Shown here piece by piece: positions 8,464 through 17,984 of a stretch of DNA of 64,000 nt. The notes beneath the pieces are model-generated. The model saw nothing but the letters and a program-made list of their open reading frames with translations. It was not told the DNA's origin and searched no databases. A program made the translations under genes and the position numbers. Positions within the stretch are counted from its first letter, which is position 1. Each line of letters starts with the position of its first letter. Origin of the DNA: Okeania sp. SIO1I7 (GTDB lineage Bacteria; Cyanobacteriota; Cyanobacteriia; Cyanobacteriales; Microcoleaceae); contig JAAHGF010000008.1 of NCBI GenBank assembly GCA_010672585.1, positions 716,091 through 780,090 of the forward strand, given 5' to 3'.

Positions 8464-11370
8464 CTAAAATCCATTTCCCATCAAGATAAATGATGACCAA
8501 TAGTAAGGATTATTTGCTTCTTTATCCTTTCCAGTAATCATATTTATTTGGGCTTCCCGCAATGCTTCTGTTTTACTTTTTCCTTCTTGTAAAACTGTGT
8601 AAAAAGTATTCATTAATTGAGCTGAATCATCATTCACTCGCCACAAGGAGGTAACTATTGCTTCAACTCCAGCATTTTGCATTTGATAACCAAAACCGAC
8701 TATTTCTTCTCCATTACCTATTTGTCCGCCAATGTTAGTTTCGGAAGCACTTAATACGACTAAATCTACATCCGGTAATGACCAACTTTCCATATCGCGC
8801 AGAGTTACCCGATCGCCGTCTCCAAATAATATAAAAGAGTCTTCTGGTTTCCCATTTCCTGTTTCTCCATTTAATAAGACAACGGGGGTGTCTAAATGTA
8901 CAATATTGTAGTCATTAAAACTACTAATTGTTGTTTCAGAACTAAATTCACTGTTGACAAGTTTACGAGAACCAGGAATTGTTTCTGCTAAATTTTCGAC
9001 TAATTTGACTGTTGTTGGTGTTAATTCAACTTGGCGAGTTCCTACCTGAACTTGATAATTACCTTCGGTTAAAGCTGCTGCTAATACACGGGGTTGATTC
9101 TTAGGTTGAGTCTCAAAATTGGTTAGACTAGCTGCAATTATATTATTCACACCAAAACTTTCTACTAACCATTTTTCTCCGTCATAAAGTGCTGCTAAAG
9201 GAAGATAATGTAGTTGATTATCTGGTGCATAAAGAATAGTATTAGCATTTGCTTTAATTAATTCATTTTCTATTGGTTTGATTAACCAATTATAGAGTTT
9301 TTCCGCAGAATCTTTGACATCTCCAACCGGAGTCAAAATTGTTTGCCGAAACTCAGCGATCGCCCCTTCAATTTCTTCTGCTTTTACTTCTACGGTTTTG
9401 TGTATTGGGTCGCCTTCTGCTTTGATTAATACTAATTCTAATTTATCTGCCAATATTAACGGATAAAATAGCACTGTTCCAGGTAATTTTTGTAATTTTG
9501 CTTGCAAATTCTTAAATTCTGGAAAATCTTCTTTTAAATTATTTTTGTCAATCTCCCGTTCTAAAATATCTGTTGTTTCTTCAGTCAGGATTTGTTCTTC
9601 AGCAGCTAATAGTTTAACTCCGGTTGCTGTTGCTTCATTCCCCTTAATATTCCCTAGATAATTATCTAATTCTTGAATTTTCAACAAATCTAATACTTGT
9701 TGAGCTTCCACAATACGTTCTTGTTGTAATAGTAAACCTGCTAAATTTCGATAAATTTCTTCAGGCTTTTCTAAAAAACTTTTCTGGCTTTCCTGACTCC
9801 GCATATCTTCATTCAAATTAACAGCTTGCTTGTAAAAAACCACTGCTAATTCTGGTTTTTCCTGAGTTGCTAATATTGTGCCTAACTGCTCATAAATTTT
9901 ACCCTCTTTAACGGTTTTTTCACTCTCTTTATATATTGCTAATGCTTGCTCTAAATTTTCTAAAGCTTGGGGATATTGTCTGAGCTGAAATAAAGAATCT
10001 CCTATTCCTTGATAAGCCACAGCAACAGCATTTTTATCTTCTTTATCTGGTAAATTATTCAAAGCAAGTTTATGATAATTCAGAGCAATAGAATAATCGC
10101 CAGAACTATAATAAGCTTCACCCAAAGCATTCAAATTGGCAGCAATAATCGACTTTTCCCCTACTTCTTTATTCATAGGCAAAGCCTTTAGTAAAACTTG
10201 CTTGGCTTTATCATTTTCACCCAAACGGTTATAAACTTTCCCTAAACCAAGAGTTGCTTTACCTTCACCCGCCTTATCTTCTGCTTCCTGATAAAAAGCT
10301 AAACTTTGTTCATAAATTGATTGTGCTTTAGCATCTTCTCCTATCTCATAATAAGCATCACCCAAATAATCCAAAGCCTCTAATTGAGCAGTTTTATCTT
10401 CCGCAACTTTAGCAGCTTCCAACCCTTTTTCATAAACCTCTAATGCTTGAACATCATCCCCTTGCTTTTCATAAAGTTTCCCCATAAAACCATAAATTCG
10501 CCCCACACTTCTTTGGTCGCCAATACTTTCTAACATCGCCACAGCTTGCCGAAAATATTTCAGAGCTTCAGAATCTTCACCCTTTTCCCGATAGACAAAA
10601 CCTATATTATTTAATAACCGACCAACTCCAGCATTATCATTAATTTCCCTACGCACAGTTAAAGCTTTTTGATATGTTTCCAAAGCTTTGTCATAATTAC
10701 CCATCCGAAAGTAAACCACTCCCATATTGTTGAGAGTACGTCCTCTATTTCGGCGATCGCCCACTTCTTCACGAATAGTCAGCGCTTGTTCATAAAATTC
10801 AAGTGCTTGGTCAAGTTGTCCCTGACTGGCCTTAACTGCAGCAATATTATGCAATGACTCTCCTTCATTAGGACGGTCATTCACTGCTTGAGAAATATCT
10901 AAAGCTTCTTGATGTAGATTTAACGCTTGGGAAAATTCCCTCTGTCGTTGATAGGTAAAACCAATAAGGTTCAGAGTTTCCGATATCCCTGGGCGGTCAT
11001 TTATTTTTCGGCGAATAGTTAAAGCTTGTTGCAAAACATCTAAAGCTTGTGCATATTCCCTTTGGTTAACATAAACATCCCCCATATTATTCAGGGTTTG
11101 GGCAATTCCGGCCTGGTCTCCCAGCTCCTTACGAATGGCTAAAACTTTTTCATAGCTTTCGAGTGCCTCATCAAATTTTCCTGTCCGAAATTGTTCCAGA
11201 CCTGTTCCAAATAACTTATCTGCTTCAGCCTTGGAGGCAGAAGATTCTGGCGAACTTTCTACTTCGGGAGTTTGGGCCAAGACATTCGAGATATTTGTGA
11301 TGGTCGGTACTGGAAAAAGAATAATAGCGATCGCGCTCAAGTAACTAAGGTAGAGATAGGAATTCTTCAC
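8464..11370 (-). CDS. Exported TPR-CHAT protein with degenerate protease dyad
   Basis: The 968-aa protein has an N-terminal signal-peptide-like segment ending near NVLAQTPEVES. About twelve TPR units of 40 residues follow (residues 50-540). A C-terminal CHAT (caspase-like) domain covers about 640-968. In active CHAT proteases the dyad is the second His of HLATHG and the Cys of SAC. Here the first block reads VHLDTP (His825 kept, Pro829 at the catalytic His position) and the second reads LSASETN (Ser876 for Cys). The 51-residue spacing equals that in the intact paralog at 42717-45677, so the positions are homologous. It therefore looks like a pseudo-protease, perhaps a scaffold or regulator. 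The reading frame is otherwise intact. It lies near the DUF1822, HTH and S8 protease genes. Confidence 0.85.
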   Translation of the reverse strand: MKNSYLYLSYLSAIAIILFPVPTITNISNVLAQTPEVESSPESSASKAEADKLFGTGLEQFRTGKFDEALESYEKVLAIRKELGDQAGIAQTLNNMGDVYVNQREYAQALDVLQQALTIRRKINDRPGISETLNLIGFTYQRQREFSQALNLHQEALDISQAVNDRPNEGESLHNIAAVKASQGQLDQALEFYEQALTIREEVGDRRNRGRTLNNMGVVYFRMGNYDKALETYQKALTVRREINDNAGVGRLLNNIGFVYREKGEDSEALKYFRQAVAMLESIGDQRSVGRIYGFMGKLYEKQGDDVQALEVYEKGLEAAKVAEDKTAQLEALDYLGDAYYEIGEDAKAQSIYEQSLAFYQEAEDKAGEGKATLGLGKVYNRLGENDKAKQVLLKALPMNKEVGEKSIIAANLNALGEAYYSSGDYSIALNYHKLALNNLPDKEDKNAVAVAYQGIGDSLFQLRQYPQALENLEQALAIYKESEKTVKEGKIYEQLGTILATQEKPELAVVFYKQAVNLNEDMRSQESQKSFLEKPEEIYRNLAGLLLQQERIVEAQQVLDLLKIQELDNYLGNIKGNEATATGVKLLAAEEQILTEETTDILEREIDKNNLKEDFPEFKNLQAKLQKLPGTVLFYPLILADKLELVLIKAEGDPIHKTVEVKAEEIEGAIAEFRQTILTPVGDVKDSAEKLYNWLIKPIENELIKANANTILYAPDNQLHYLPLAALYDGEKWLVESFGVNNIIAASLTNFETQPKNQPRVLAAALTEGNYQVQVGTRQVELTPTTVKLVENLAETIPGSRKLVNSEFSSETTISSFNDYNIVHLDTPVVLLNGETGNGKPEDSFILFGDGDRVTLRDMESWSLPDVDLVVLSASETNIGGQIGNGEEIVGFGYQMQNAGVEAIVTSLWRVNDDSAQLMNTFYTVLQEGKSKTEALREAQINMITGKDKEANNPYYWSSFILMGNGF

Positions 11371-11862
11371 TGTAGGAGTCCTCCTAATTTACGGCAAGTG
11401 ATAGATTTTGGATAGAACTGTAACTTTAAAGACCATATAATCTGAATCTGGCCATTTAACATTATGGGTCTTACCCTATATTCTCTTAAAAGATATTTTG
11501 TACTATTTTGTCTCTCTCAGATTCTAGTTATTAGAAATTTTTGTGTATTAGGGAGTTGATTTCGGATGAGTAGGACTTATACTACTTTTAATCAAAAAAT
11601 TTCAGTGTAAAATAAGAACCAATAAATTATAGAAATACATGAAATGATAGATTTATTTGCCTTTATATCCTTTTTTTTCAAAAAAATCATTCTGACAGTT
11701 GCATTTTTACACTACCAATAAATTTCGCTGGAAAATAGGAAATAATTTTGATTAGTATTAGAATACTGTACTCAAAAATCATCTACAATATTTTCTTATA
11801 CATTTATATTCTATAGCTTTCAATTTTGATTTCCCTAATTCTTTATTCAATTGGTATTAAAA
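11371..11862. other. Divergent intergenic region
   Basis: This 490-bp, very A/T-rich spacer separates the minus-strand CHAT gene from the plus-strand regulator gene, so promoters for both must lie here. A strong GGAGTCCTCC motif just before the CHAT start (about 11371-11380) includes its ribosome-binding site. No other feature was found. Confidence 0.5.
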
Positions 11863-13065
11863 ATGAACAGTAATGAAAATCGGAAAAATAAACTTTTTAA
11901 TTTGTTGCTCAATGAGCTTCCCGATCAATTTACAGGGAAGTTAGAAGTCAAAGGTTCTCAGAAAAGTTGGATGATCTTCTTTTGTGTTGGTCGTTTGGTT
12001 TGGGCTGCTGGTGGCGAACATCCTAACCGCAGGTTTCATCGGATTTGGAATCAATTTTGCCCGAATATTTCTCTGGCTAATATGAAGTTACGAGAACAGA
12101 ACGATCTTAATTATTATTACTATCATCTGCTCTCTATTTTATATAGAAAAAAAGTCTCAAGTGTCAGGCTACTTAAAACAGTTGTCATTGAGAATATCAA
12201 AGAAGTTTTGTTTGATATTTTACTACAGCAATCACAAGAGCTATTAGCTTATAATCTATCTCCAAAAGGATTGGAAAAATCCTTAATTTTAATGTCTGCA
12301 ATTATTCCTCCTGAAGCTATAATTCCTACTCTTCATAAATCATTTTCAGCATGGCAGCAGTCTAATTTAACTGAATATTCTCCTAATTTAGTTCCTGAGA
12401 TTATCAAACAAAAATTGTTACAACAAATAGCTAAACCTAACTATTATAAAGCAATCACAAAATTAGTCGATGGTCAAAGAACTCTCCGAGAAATAGCTAT
12501 TTTGATGCATAAAGATTTGCGTCAATTAACTTTATTTTTAATGCCTTATGTGCGTAATGAATTAATTATTCTTAAATCAGTTCCAGATAAAGAACGTATT
12601 GAAGGAAGTCCAGGATTACAGCCCGATATTAATCAAAAGAAAGCTCCAACTAAAGTCCGAAAATTAATTGTTTGTGTCGATGATAGTAAACAAATTTGTT
12701 ATATGTTAGAGAGAATTCTTAAGAGTGCAGATTATAGATTTATCGGAGTTCAAGATTCTATTAAAGCATTACCAATAATTATTGAAAATAAGCCCGATCT
12801 AATTTTTTTAGACTTAATGATGCCAATTGCCAATGGTTATGAAATTTGCACTCAATTGCGAAGAGTACCCATTTTTGAGAATACACCTATAATTATCATC
12901 ACCGGAAATGATGGAGTAGTCGATAGGGTTCGTGCTAAAATGGTAGGAGCCACAGGATATATAACCAAGCCTCTTGAACCGAAAAAAATATTGGCAGTAG
13001 TAAAACGATATTTACACAATTATCCTCCTAAGTCACCAGAAAAACCAGACCAAACAAGCTTATAA
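11863..13065 (+). CDS. PATAN (DUF4388)-REC response regulator, PatA-like
   Basis: Residues about 1-110 form a PATAN-type domain (TGKLEVKG...WMIFFCVGRLVWAAGGEHPN). A helical middle region follows. Residues about 270-390 are a REC receiver domain with the acidic pair in IVCVDDS, the phospho-acceptor Asp in IFLDLMMP and the Lys in YITKPL. The architecture is that of PatA, PixG and PilG, which in cyanobacteria link to pilus motility or heterocyst patterning. No CheA, CheW or MCP gene lies nearby, so its kinase is elsewhere. The ATG at 11863 is preferred over an in-frame TTG at 11851. It has a tandem paralog 303 bp downstream. Confidence 0.85.
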   Translation: MNSNENRKNKLFNLLLNELPDQFTGKLEVKGSQKSWMIFFCVGRLVWAAGGEHPNRRFHRIWNQFCPNISLANMKLREQNDLNYYYYHLLSILYRKKVSSVRLLKTVVIENIKEVLFDILLQQSQELLAYNLSPKGLEKSLILMSAIIPPEAIIPTLHKSFSAWQQSNLTEYSPNLVPEIIKQKLLQQIAKPNYYKAITKLVDGQRTLREIAILMHKDLRQLTLFLMPYVRNELIILKSVPDKERIEGSPGLQPDINQKKAPTKVRKLIVCVDDSKQICYMLERILKSADYRFIGVQDSIKALPIIIENKPDLIFLDLMMPIANGYEICTQLRRVPIFENTPIIIITGNDGVVDRVRAKMVGATGYITKPLEPKKILAVVKRYLHNYPPKSPEKPDQTSL

Positions 13066-13368
13066 GTTATTTGCAATTGTTTAGCTAGAACAAAATTTAA
13101 CCCTCATAATAGTATTAATCTAAAACTGACTTTGAGGCTAATCTCACTTGATAATCAGCTTTTGGTAGCAACGAACGAAGGAATAGAAGTTTCAGTTTAG
13201 CCAAAACTAATATTATTTTAATTCACCACTACATTTACAAAACTTTTAGTATTTTATTGTTATAAAGTTAAAAATATCTTAAATACCAGTATCGAAAAAT
13301 TATACGTAAGTATACTATGTTTTATAAGAAAAAATATCCGTTACAAATATTACTATTTTAGACAACTT

Positions 13369-14604
13369 ATGTTATCCACTGCAAATATTAATAATCCGAG
13401 TCTCACTAATCAACTGAGCGCTATTAGTAGCAAGCAATTTACAGGTAGTTTGAATGTAGTAGCTAGCTCCATAGATAAGTGGAGTCTTTACTTTTTTAGA
13501 GGTCGTATAGTTTGGGGTGATAGTGGACAATATTCTCGAAGACAATTACGACAACATATCATACGTTACCAAATTAAAATTAATCCGATAAATTTAGACT
13601 GCTTCCAAATTAATAATAATCATAATTGCTGGATTTATCAATTATTGTGTAGCTTACTGCAAGAACAACAAATTACGAGAGAACAGTTTGACAAGATTGT
13701 TAAATCAATAATTTTAGAAGTATTATTTGATATATTACAACAGGAAAATCAGAGACAAATAAGTTATAAAATTGAACCAAATATTGAGCAAAATATCCTG
13801 AATTGGCCAAGAGCTTTAATTGATACGAAAAGCATTCTTAAAAAAGCAGTAAAAAATTGGCGTAATTGGAGTAATTCAGGGTTAAAAAATTTATCTCCTA
13901 ACTTTGGGATAGTTTTATCTCAACCAGAACAATTCCAAAAACAAATATCACCCACTCTCTATACTAAATTAGGAAAATTAATCAACAGTAAACGTAGTTT
14001 AAGAGATATCGCGAGTAAAATAAAATCAGACCAGTTTCGTCTAGCCAAATTTCTCTTGCCTCATATTCAAAAAGGATTAATTAAGCTAACAAAACTACCA
14101 GATATTCCCGTAATGTTTCCCCACTTACAAAAAACCAATCTACAGTTATATAAACAAACAGAACTTCACCAAGAGAAAAGAAGTCAACCTTTAATTGCCT
14201 GTATAGATGATAGTCTAATAGTTTGCCATCAAATGAAACAAATTGTGACTGCTAATAGTTTTGATTTTGTCGGAATTAACAGCTCACTCAAAGCAATAAT
14301 AACCTTGATAGAAAGAAAACCCGATCTGATTTTTTTAGACTTAATCATGCCCATAGCAAATGGTTATGAAATTTGTGCCCAGATTCGTCGTATTTCAACA
14401 TTAAAAGAAACACCAGTAATAATTTTAACAAGCAGTAATCGATTAATAGATAGAGTTCGAGCAACAATGGTAGGATGTTCAGATTATCTCGTTAAACCAA
14501 TTAGAGAAAAACAAGTTCTAGAAATAGTTAATAAATATGTAACTTCTAGTTCTTACTTACCTCAAAAACCTATGTCTGACACCCTAGCTCTACAGTTTTC
14601 TTAA
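13369..14604 (+). CDS. PATAN-REC response regulator, tandem paralog
   Basis: It has the same layout as the preceding gene: a PATAN-like N-terminus (FTGSLNVVASSIDKWSLYFF, then GRIVWGDSG), a helical middle, and a C-terminal receiver (residues about 275-400). The receiver has ACIDDS, the phospho-acceptor Asp in IFLDLIMP and the Lys in YLVKPI, all key residues present. The MPIANGYEIC block is identical in both receivers, which points to duplication. The 303-bp gap argues for separate promoters or a loosely coupled operon. Output is probably by protein interaction, since no DNA-binding domain is visible. Confidence 0.85.
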   Translation: MLSTANINNPSLTNQLSAISSKQFTGSLNVVASSIDKWSLYFFRGRIVWGDSGQYSRRQLRQHIIRYQIKINPINLDCFQINNNHNCWIYQLLCSLLQEQQITREQFDKIVKSIILEVLFDILQQENQRQISYKIEPNIEQNILNWPRALIDTKSILKKAVKNWRNWSNSGLKNLSPNFGIVLSQPEQFQKQISPTLYTKLGKLINSKRSLRDIASKIKSDQFRLAKFLLPHIQKGLIKLTKLPDIPVMFPHLQKTNLQLYKQTELHQEKRSQPLIACIDDSLIVCHQMKQIVTANSFDFVGINSSLKAIITLIERKPDLIFLDLIMPIANGYEICAQIRRISTLKETPVIILTSSNRLIDRVRATMVGCSDYLVKPIREKQVLEIVNKYVTSSSYLPQKPMSDTLALQFS

Positions 14605-14790
14605 TAACAAAACAATATGAGAAGTCAGTCCTCAGGAGTCAGAAGTCGTATGGGAATGACTTTAATACCATTTTTTAGAGCGTAATTTATCTTTTTTCTC
14701 AAATAGACATCTCCTGTAAAATATTTTTATGGCTCTTACTATTCGTAACATTCTTTTTTCAAATTGGTATAAGACAACTTCAACAATTAA

Positions 14791-15110
14791 TAATTAGGGT
14801 TTGCGCTTCACTAGTCTTATGGGTAAGGGTAGGAGACAGGAGACAGGAGACAACCCACCCCTCGCCCCTCCCCCTCCCAACCCACCCCTCGCCCCTCCCC
14901 CTCCCAGGAGGGGAGGGGGAGACAGGATAAATGGGAATTATAGAGGAGGTAGGAGGAAGAATAATCAAGGGATTATTCTGCACAACTCTTACTTAAAATG
15001 CGCTCTTTTTTGAACCATTACGACCATTAAGCTTGGACTTTTTTTAACTAAAAAATGCGCTCAACCTTTATATGTCAATGCTTTTAGATTTAATCAGCAA
15101 ACCCTAATTA
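14791..15110. mobile_element. MITE-like element, TIR TAATTAGGGTTTGC
   Basis: A 320-bp element with perfect 14-bp inverted ends TAATTAGGGTTTGC and GCAAACCCTAATTA. The interior contains CACCCCTCGCCCCTCCC repeats and a subterminal block related to those at 47400-47672 and 48794-49014. There is no transposase. Confidence 0.75.
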
Positions 15111-15280
15111 ATAATTAATAATAATTAATTATTAATTATTAATTATTAATTATTAATTAACAATTACCTCTGCTTGAAAAGAAGAGGATTGATGCGGTAG
15201 GGAAAATTTTTTCTCTCCTTTATCGGTAAGATTCTTCCTTCTTCCTTCTTCCTTCTTCCTTCTTCCTTCTTCCTTCTGCT
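15107..15280. repeat. STRR (TAATAAT and CTTCCTT heptamers)
   Basis: A TAATAAT-type run continues from the element end to about 15165. Six CTTCCTT units follow at about 15234-15277, shortly before the 2H-phosphoesterase gene. Confidence 0.85.
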
Positions 15281-15316
15281 GTATACTCAAAAATCATCAA
15301 TTTAATCTATAATCTG

Positions 15317-15853
15317 ATGCTACGAGAATTTATCGTATATGCTTGCCCAGTAGGTGAACTAAATAATCAACTAGAAGAATATTTCACCACTACTCGTGCA
15401 GAATGTAGTGAAAATGCTGCACATAAATATATGCCCCACTGTACCTTAACAGGTTTTTTTCACGACCAATTAACCGCAGTTCCAATATATATTCAAGCTT
15501 TAGATACTGCCTTAAAAAATGCTCGTCATAACAGCCCATCCCCACCTATAGTTGTTGTAAATATGGAATTAAAAACAGACTTTCATTATCTCCAATTAAA
15601 ATCAATTTGGCTAGAAAAATTAATTGCTAACTTTGCTAATCTTGCTAATTCAACAACTCGTACCGATGAATTACGCCTCAAAAATAATTTACATCTCAGT
15701 TTAGCCTACAAATTTCCATCAGAACAACAACAAACACTAGCAAAAATAGCAAAAAAAATTATCAATTCCCAAGCAGAGGTATTATGGGAATTACGATTTT
15801 ATGAACGTTACCCCAATAACTCTTGGACTTGTCATCAATCTTGGAAACTCTAG
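15317..15853 (+). CDS. 2H-phosphoesterase-like protein (178 aa)
   Basis: Two His-x-Thr/Ser signatures typical of the 2H phosphoesterase superfamily are present: HCTLTGFF near residue 42 and HLSLAYKF near residue 131. Their spacing of about 90 residues fits the two symmetrical lobes of the fold. Family members hydrolyse or ligate 2',3'-cyclic or 2'-5' phosphodiester bonds in RNA or nucleotides. The substrate here cannot be read from sequence. The protein is soluble, with no signal peptide. The gene stands alone between repeat blocks. The ATG at 15317 is the first in frame; a clear ribosome-binding site is not seen. Confidence 0.7.
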   Translation: MLREFIVYACPVGELNNQLEEYFTTTRAECSENAAHKYMPHCTLTGFFHDQLTAVPIYIQALDTALKNARHNSPSPPIVVVNMELKTDFHYLQLKSIWLEKLIANFANLANSTTRTDELRLKNNLHLSLAYKFPSEQQQTLAKIAKKIINSQAEVLWELRFYERYPNNSWTCHQSWKL

Positions 15854-16071
15854 TCAAAAAAGCAAGGAGTAGGGGAGTAGGGAGCAGGGGAGAAGGGAGA
15901 AAGAATCATAGTAGATAGGAAAAACTACTTAAGTTGTCAAAATAAATGCACTTTTCTATACATTTTTTCTCCCGAAAAAGTCGATTCAATACTTATGTAT
16001 AATTCGTCTATTTTGTCAAGCTTTATGTTAAGAAAGATGTGGGTAGATCATAACCATTTTAGGGAAAGGTA

Positions 16072-16105
16072 ATTATCCATTATCCATTATCCATTATCCA
16101 TTAAT
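16072..16105. repeat. CCATTAT heptamer array abutting a start codon
   Basis: About four TTATCCA units run directly into the ATG of the EamA transporter gene, leaving no recognisable ribosome-binding site. Confidence 0.85.
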
Positions 16106-17141
16106 GAAAAATATCTCCAACCTTTGGCAAAAAATTCCCGGACAAATTTACTTATTATTAGCAATCATTATTTTCGGTGCTTCTAACGCAATTACAAAAC
16201 AATTAACAGAAATTGGTGCCGAAAAATTCCCTGGAGAAAACCCCATTTCATTTTGTAATGTTTTATTTGTAGGAAATATCTGCGCCCTATTAATTTTAAT
16301 TATTATCTATAGAAAACAGCTAAATCTACGCTACTTTCAACAATTTTCAAGTCAAGATTGGGCAAGTATGTTAGCCGTTGCATTCCTAGCTGGTGCTCTA
16401 TCTCCTGCTGCCTCATTTGAAGCACTTTCTCGCACAATGGTTAACAATGTAATATTAATCGGACGTATTGAACCTCCCTTAACTTTAGCCCTAGCTATTT
16501 TTTTGCTAGGAGAAAAAGTTAATCGGTGGAAAATTACTGGAGCAATTATTTCATTTGCCGGAGTTATTTTAATTATAGTTTTGCAAAGTCTTGGGCAAAA
16601 CTCAGTTGATTCTACAAATATGATATCTATCAATTCAGGAGAAATTTTAGCAGCAATTGGAGCAGTCGCTGCGGCAATTTCTAATACTATTAGCAAAGCG
16701 CGTCTTCATCGAATTCCCGTAGGATTTTTTAATATTATTCGTAATGGTTTTGGAGGTTTTATCTTCTTTCTTGCCGCCATATATTTTTATGGAAGTGGTC
16801 ATTTCATGGAACTATTATCGCCTTTTTTATGGCAATGGATGTTAGTTTATAGTGCTGTTATTGTAGTAATAGGTCAGATCCTGTGGTTAAAAGGATTAAG
16901 TAAAACCAGCAGTTCTGATGCTTCTATTGCCAGTGCATTTAATCCCATTGCTGGAGTCATAGCAGCCTATTTAATTTTAGGAGAAAAACCCATTGCTGCT
17001 CACTATATCGGGGGAGCTATTATTTTAGTTGGAATGATATTGAGCCAAGTCGGGAATAGAAACGAAACTGCTATTAATCAACTTGCTCAAAAGGTTCATC
17101 CTCAGCAAAGAGAAACAGGCTTAGGATTTAAAGGTTTTTAA
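16104..17141 (+). CDS. EamA/DMT-family transporter
   Basis: The 345-aa protein has about ten hydrophobic membrane segments in two homologous halves, as in the drug/metabolite transporter superfamily (EamA repeats). The first helix reads IYLLLAIIIFGASNAITKQL. The repeat-end motif LAIFLLGEKVNRWKITGAII near residue 140 pairs with AAYLILGEKPIAAHYIGGAI near residue 295. The substrate is unknown; members export amino acids, nucleobases or other metabolites. The start codon follows a tandem heptamer array directly. No operon partner lies nearby: the upstream gene is 250 bp away and the downstream DNA holds mobile-element debris. Confidence 0.85.
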   Translation: MKNISNLWQKIPGQIYLLLAIIIFGASNAITKQLTEIGAEKFPGENPISFCNVLFVGNICALLILIIIYRKQLNLRYFQQFSSQDWASMLAVAFLAGALSPAASFEALSRTMVNNVILIGRIEPPLTLALAIFLLGEKVNRWKITGAIISFAGVILIIVLQSLGQNSVDSTNMISINSGEILAAIGAVAAAISNTISKARLHRIPVGFFNIIRNGFGGFIFFLAAIYFYGSGHFMELLSPFLWQWMLVYSAVIVVIGQILWLKGLSKTSSSDASIASAFNPIAGVIAAYLILGEKPIAAHYIGGAIILVGMILSQVGNRNETAINQLAQKVHPQQRETGLGFKGF

Positions 17142-17242
17142 CTACTATAGCAATCAGAAATAATTCATACAGCGGTTTTCATCTCGGACGTTGCTGATGC
17201 GTGGGAATAATTTGTATTTTTTGACAGTTGCTAAACTATTGA

Positions 17243-17391
17243 TATCATGTCCGGTAACATCGGTATTGTATAGAGAAGGTAAGGAAGACCGAAGTTGGAA
17301 GAAGGAAGAAGCTTTAAGAGAAGGAAAAACCTTATATGGCACTAGATATTTCCCCAACTTTATACACGCTCCGATACCAACAGACATGATA
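17243..17391. mobile_element. MITE-like element, TIR TATCATGTCCG, TSD TGA (copy A)
   Basis: A 149-bp element beginning TATCATGTCCGGT and ending with the inverse. Subterminal blocks ATCGG and GTATA are also mirrored. It is flanked by TGA at 17240-17242 and 17392-17394. There is no coding capacity; open frames across it are spurious. Confidence 0.85.
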
Positions 17392-17418
17392 TGAATGACA
17401 AATATTTGAGATTCTTCA

Positions 17419-17567
17419 TATCATGTCCGGTAACATCGGTATTGTATAGCAAAGGTAGGCAACAGCTCCGGAAAGCAACAGGTAGGAAGGCTTAAGAGCA
17501 AGAAAAAAACTTAAATTTCCAGATATTCACCCTTGGATTTACACAAACGATACCAACGGACATGATA
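17419..17567. mobile_element. MITE-like element, TIR TATCATGTCCG, TSD TCA (copy B)
   Basis: The same length (149 bp), ends and orientation as copy A, 27 bp downstream of it. The flanking direct repeat is TCA at 17416-17418 and 17568-17570. Confidence 0.85.
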
Positions 17568-17713
17568 TCAGAGGGGACAAACAAGGCAAAAGAAAAAAAA
17601 GAGAAAACTTGGTGGCAGGAAGAAGAAAAAGAGCGTGAATAGCCAGCGTGTTGAGCCATCAGAGTCTTCTGTTTATTATTAAGTTTCAGCTTTGTTAATC
17701 ATGGATTTCATCT

Positions 17714-17837
17714 ATGAATGAGTCTCCAGATTTAAATGATATAGAACATGACTTTGGTGCATTAAAGAACATAAAGAATGTACGAAGGAAAAGATAAATC
17801 CATTGATGATATCATTCGAGATTATTGTAAATCTTAG
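17714..17837 (+). pseudogene. IS630-family transposase C-terminal remnant
   Basis: The frame from 17714 gives ESPDLNDIEHDFGALKN, which matches the conserved C-terminal (D/N-x-x-E-H) block of IS630/Tc1-type transposases. After about 20 codons the match continues in another frame as GKDKSIDDIIRDYCKS and a stop at 17835-17837. So the relic carries a frameshift and has lost its 5' part. It lies 146 bp from MITE copy B. Only about 40 codons are recognisable. Confidence 0.65.
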
Positions 17838-17984
17838 TGTCCCAGTCTTATTCAGAATGACTATAATTTTTTGATAGTGGTGCATTCTTGTGGCAGATGC
17901 AAAACTCAATTACTAATAGTTTAGCTAGTAATTCTATTAATCATTATTACCAACGATACACCACTACCACTTAATTACTAGAAG

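Noticed and set aside
14780..15013. Open frames with PPLAPPPP-type peptides
   Set aside because: They are translations of CACCCCTCGCCCCTCCC repeats inside a mobile element.
17154..17909. Several 60-80 codon frames between the transporter and the acidic-protein gene
   Set aside because: They run across MITE ends and the IS630 relic and have no protein-like features of their own.
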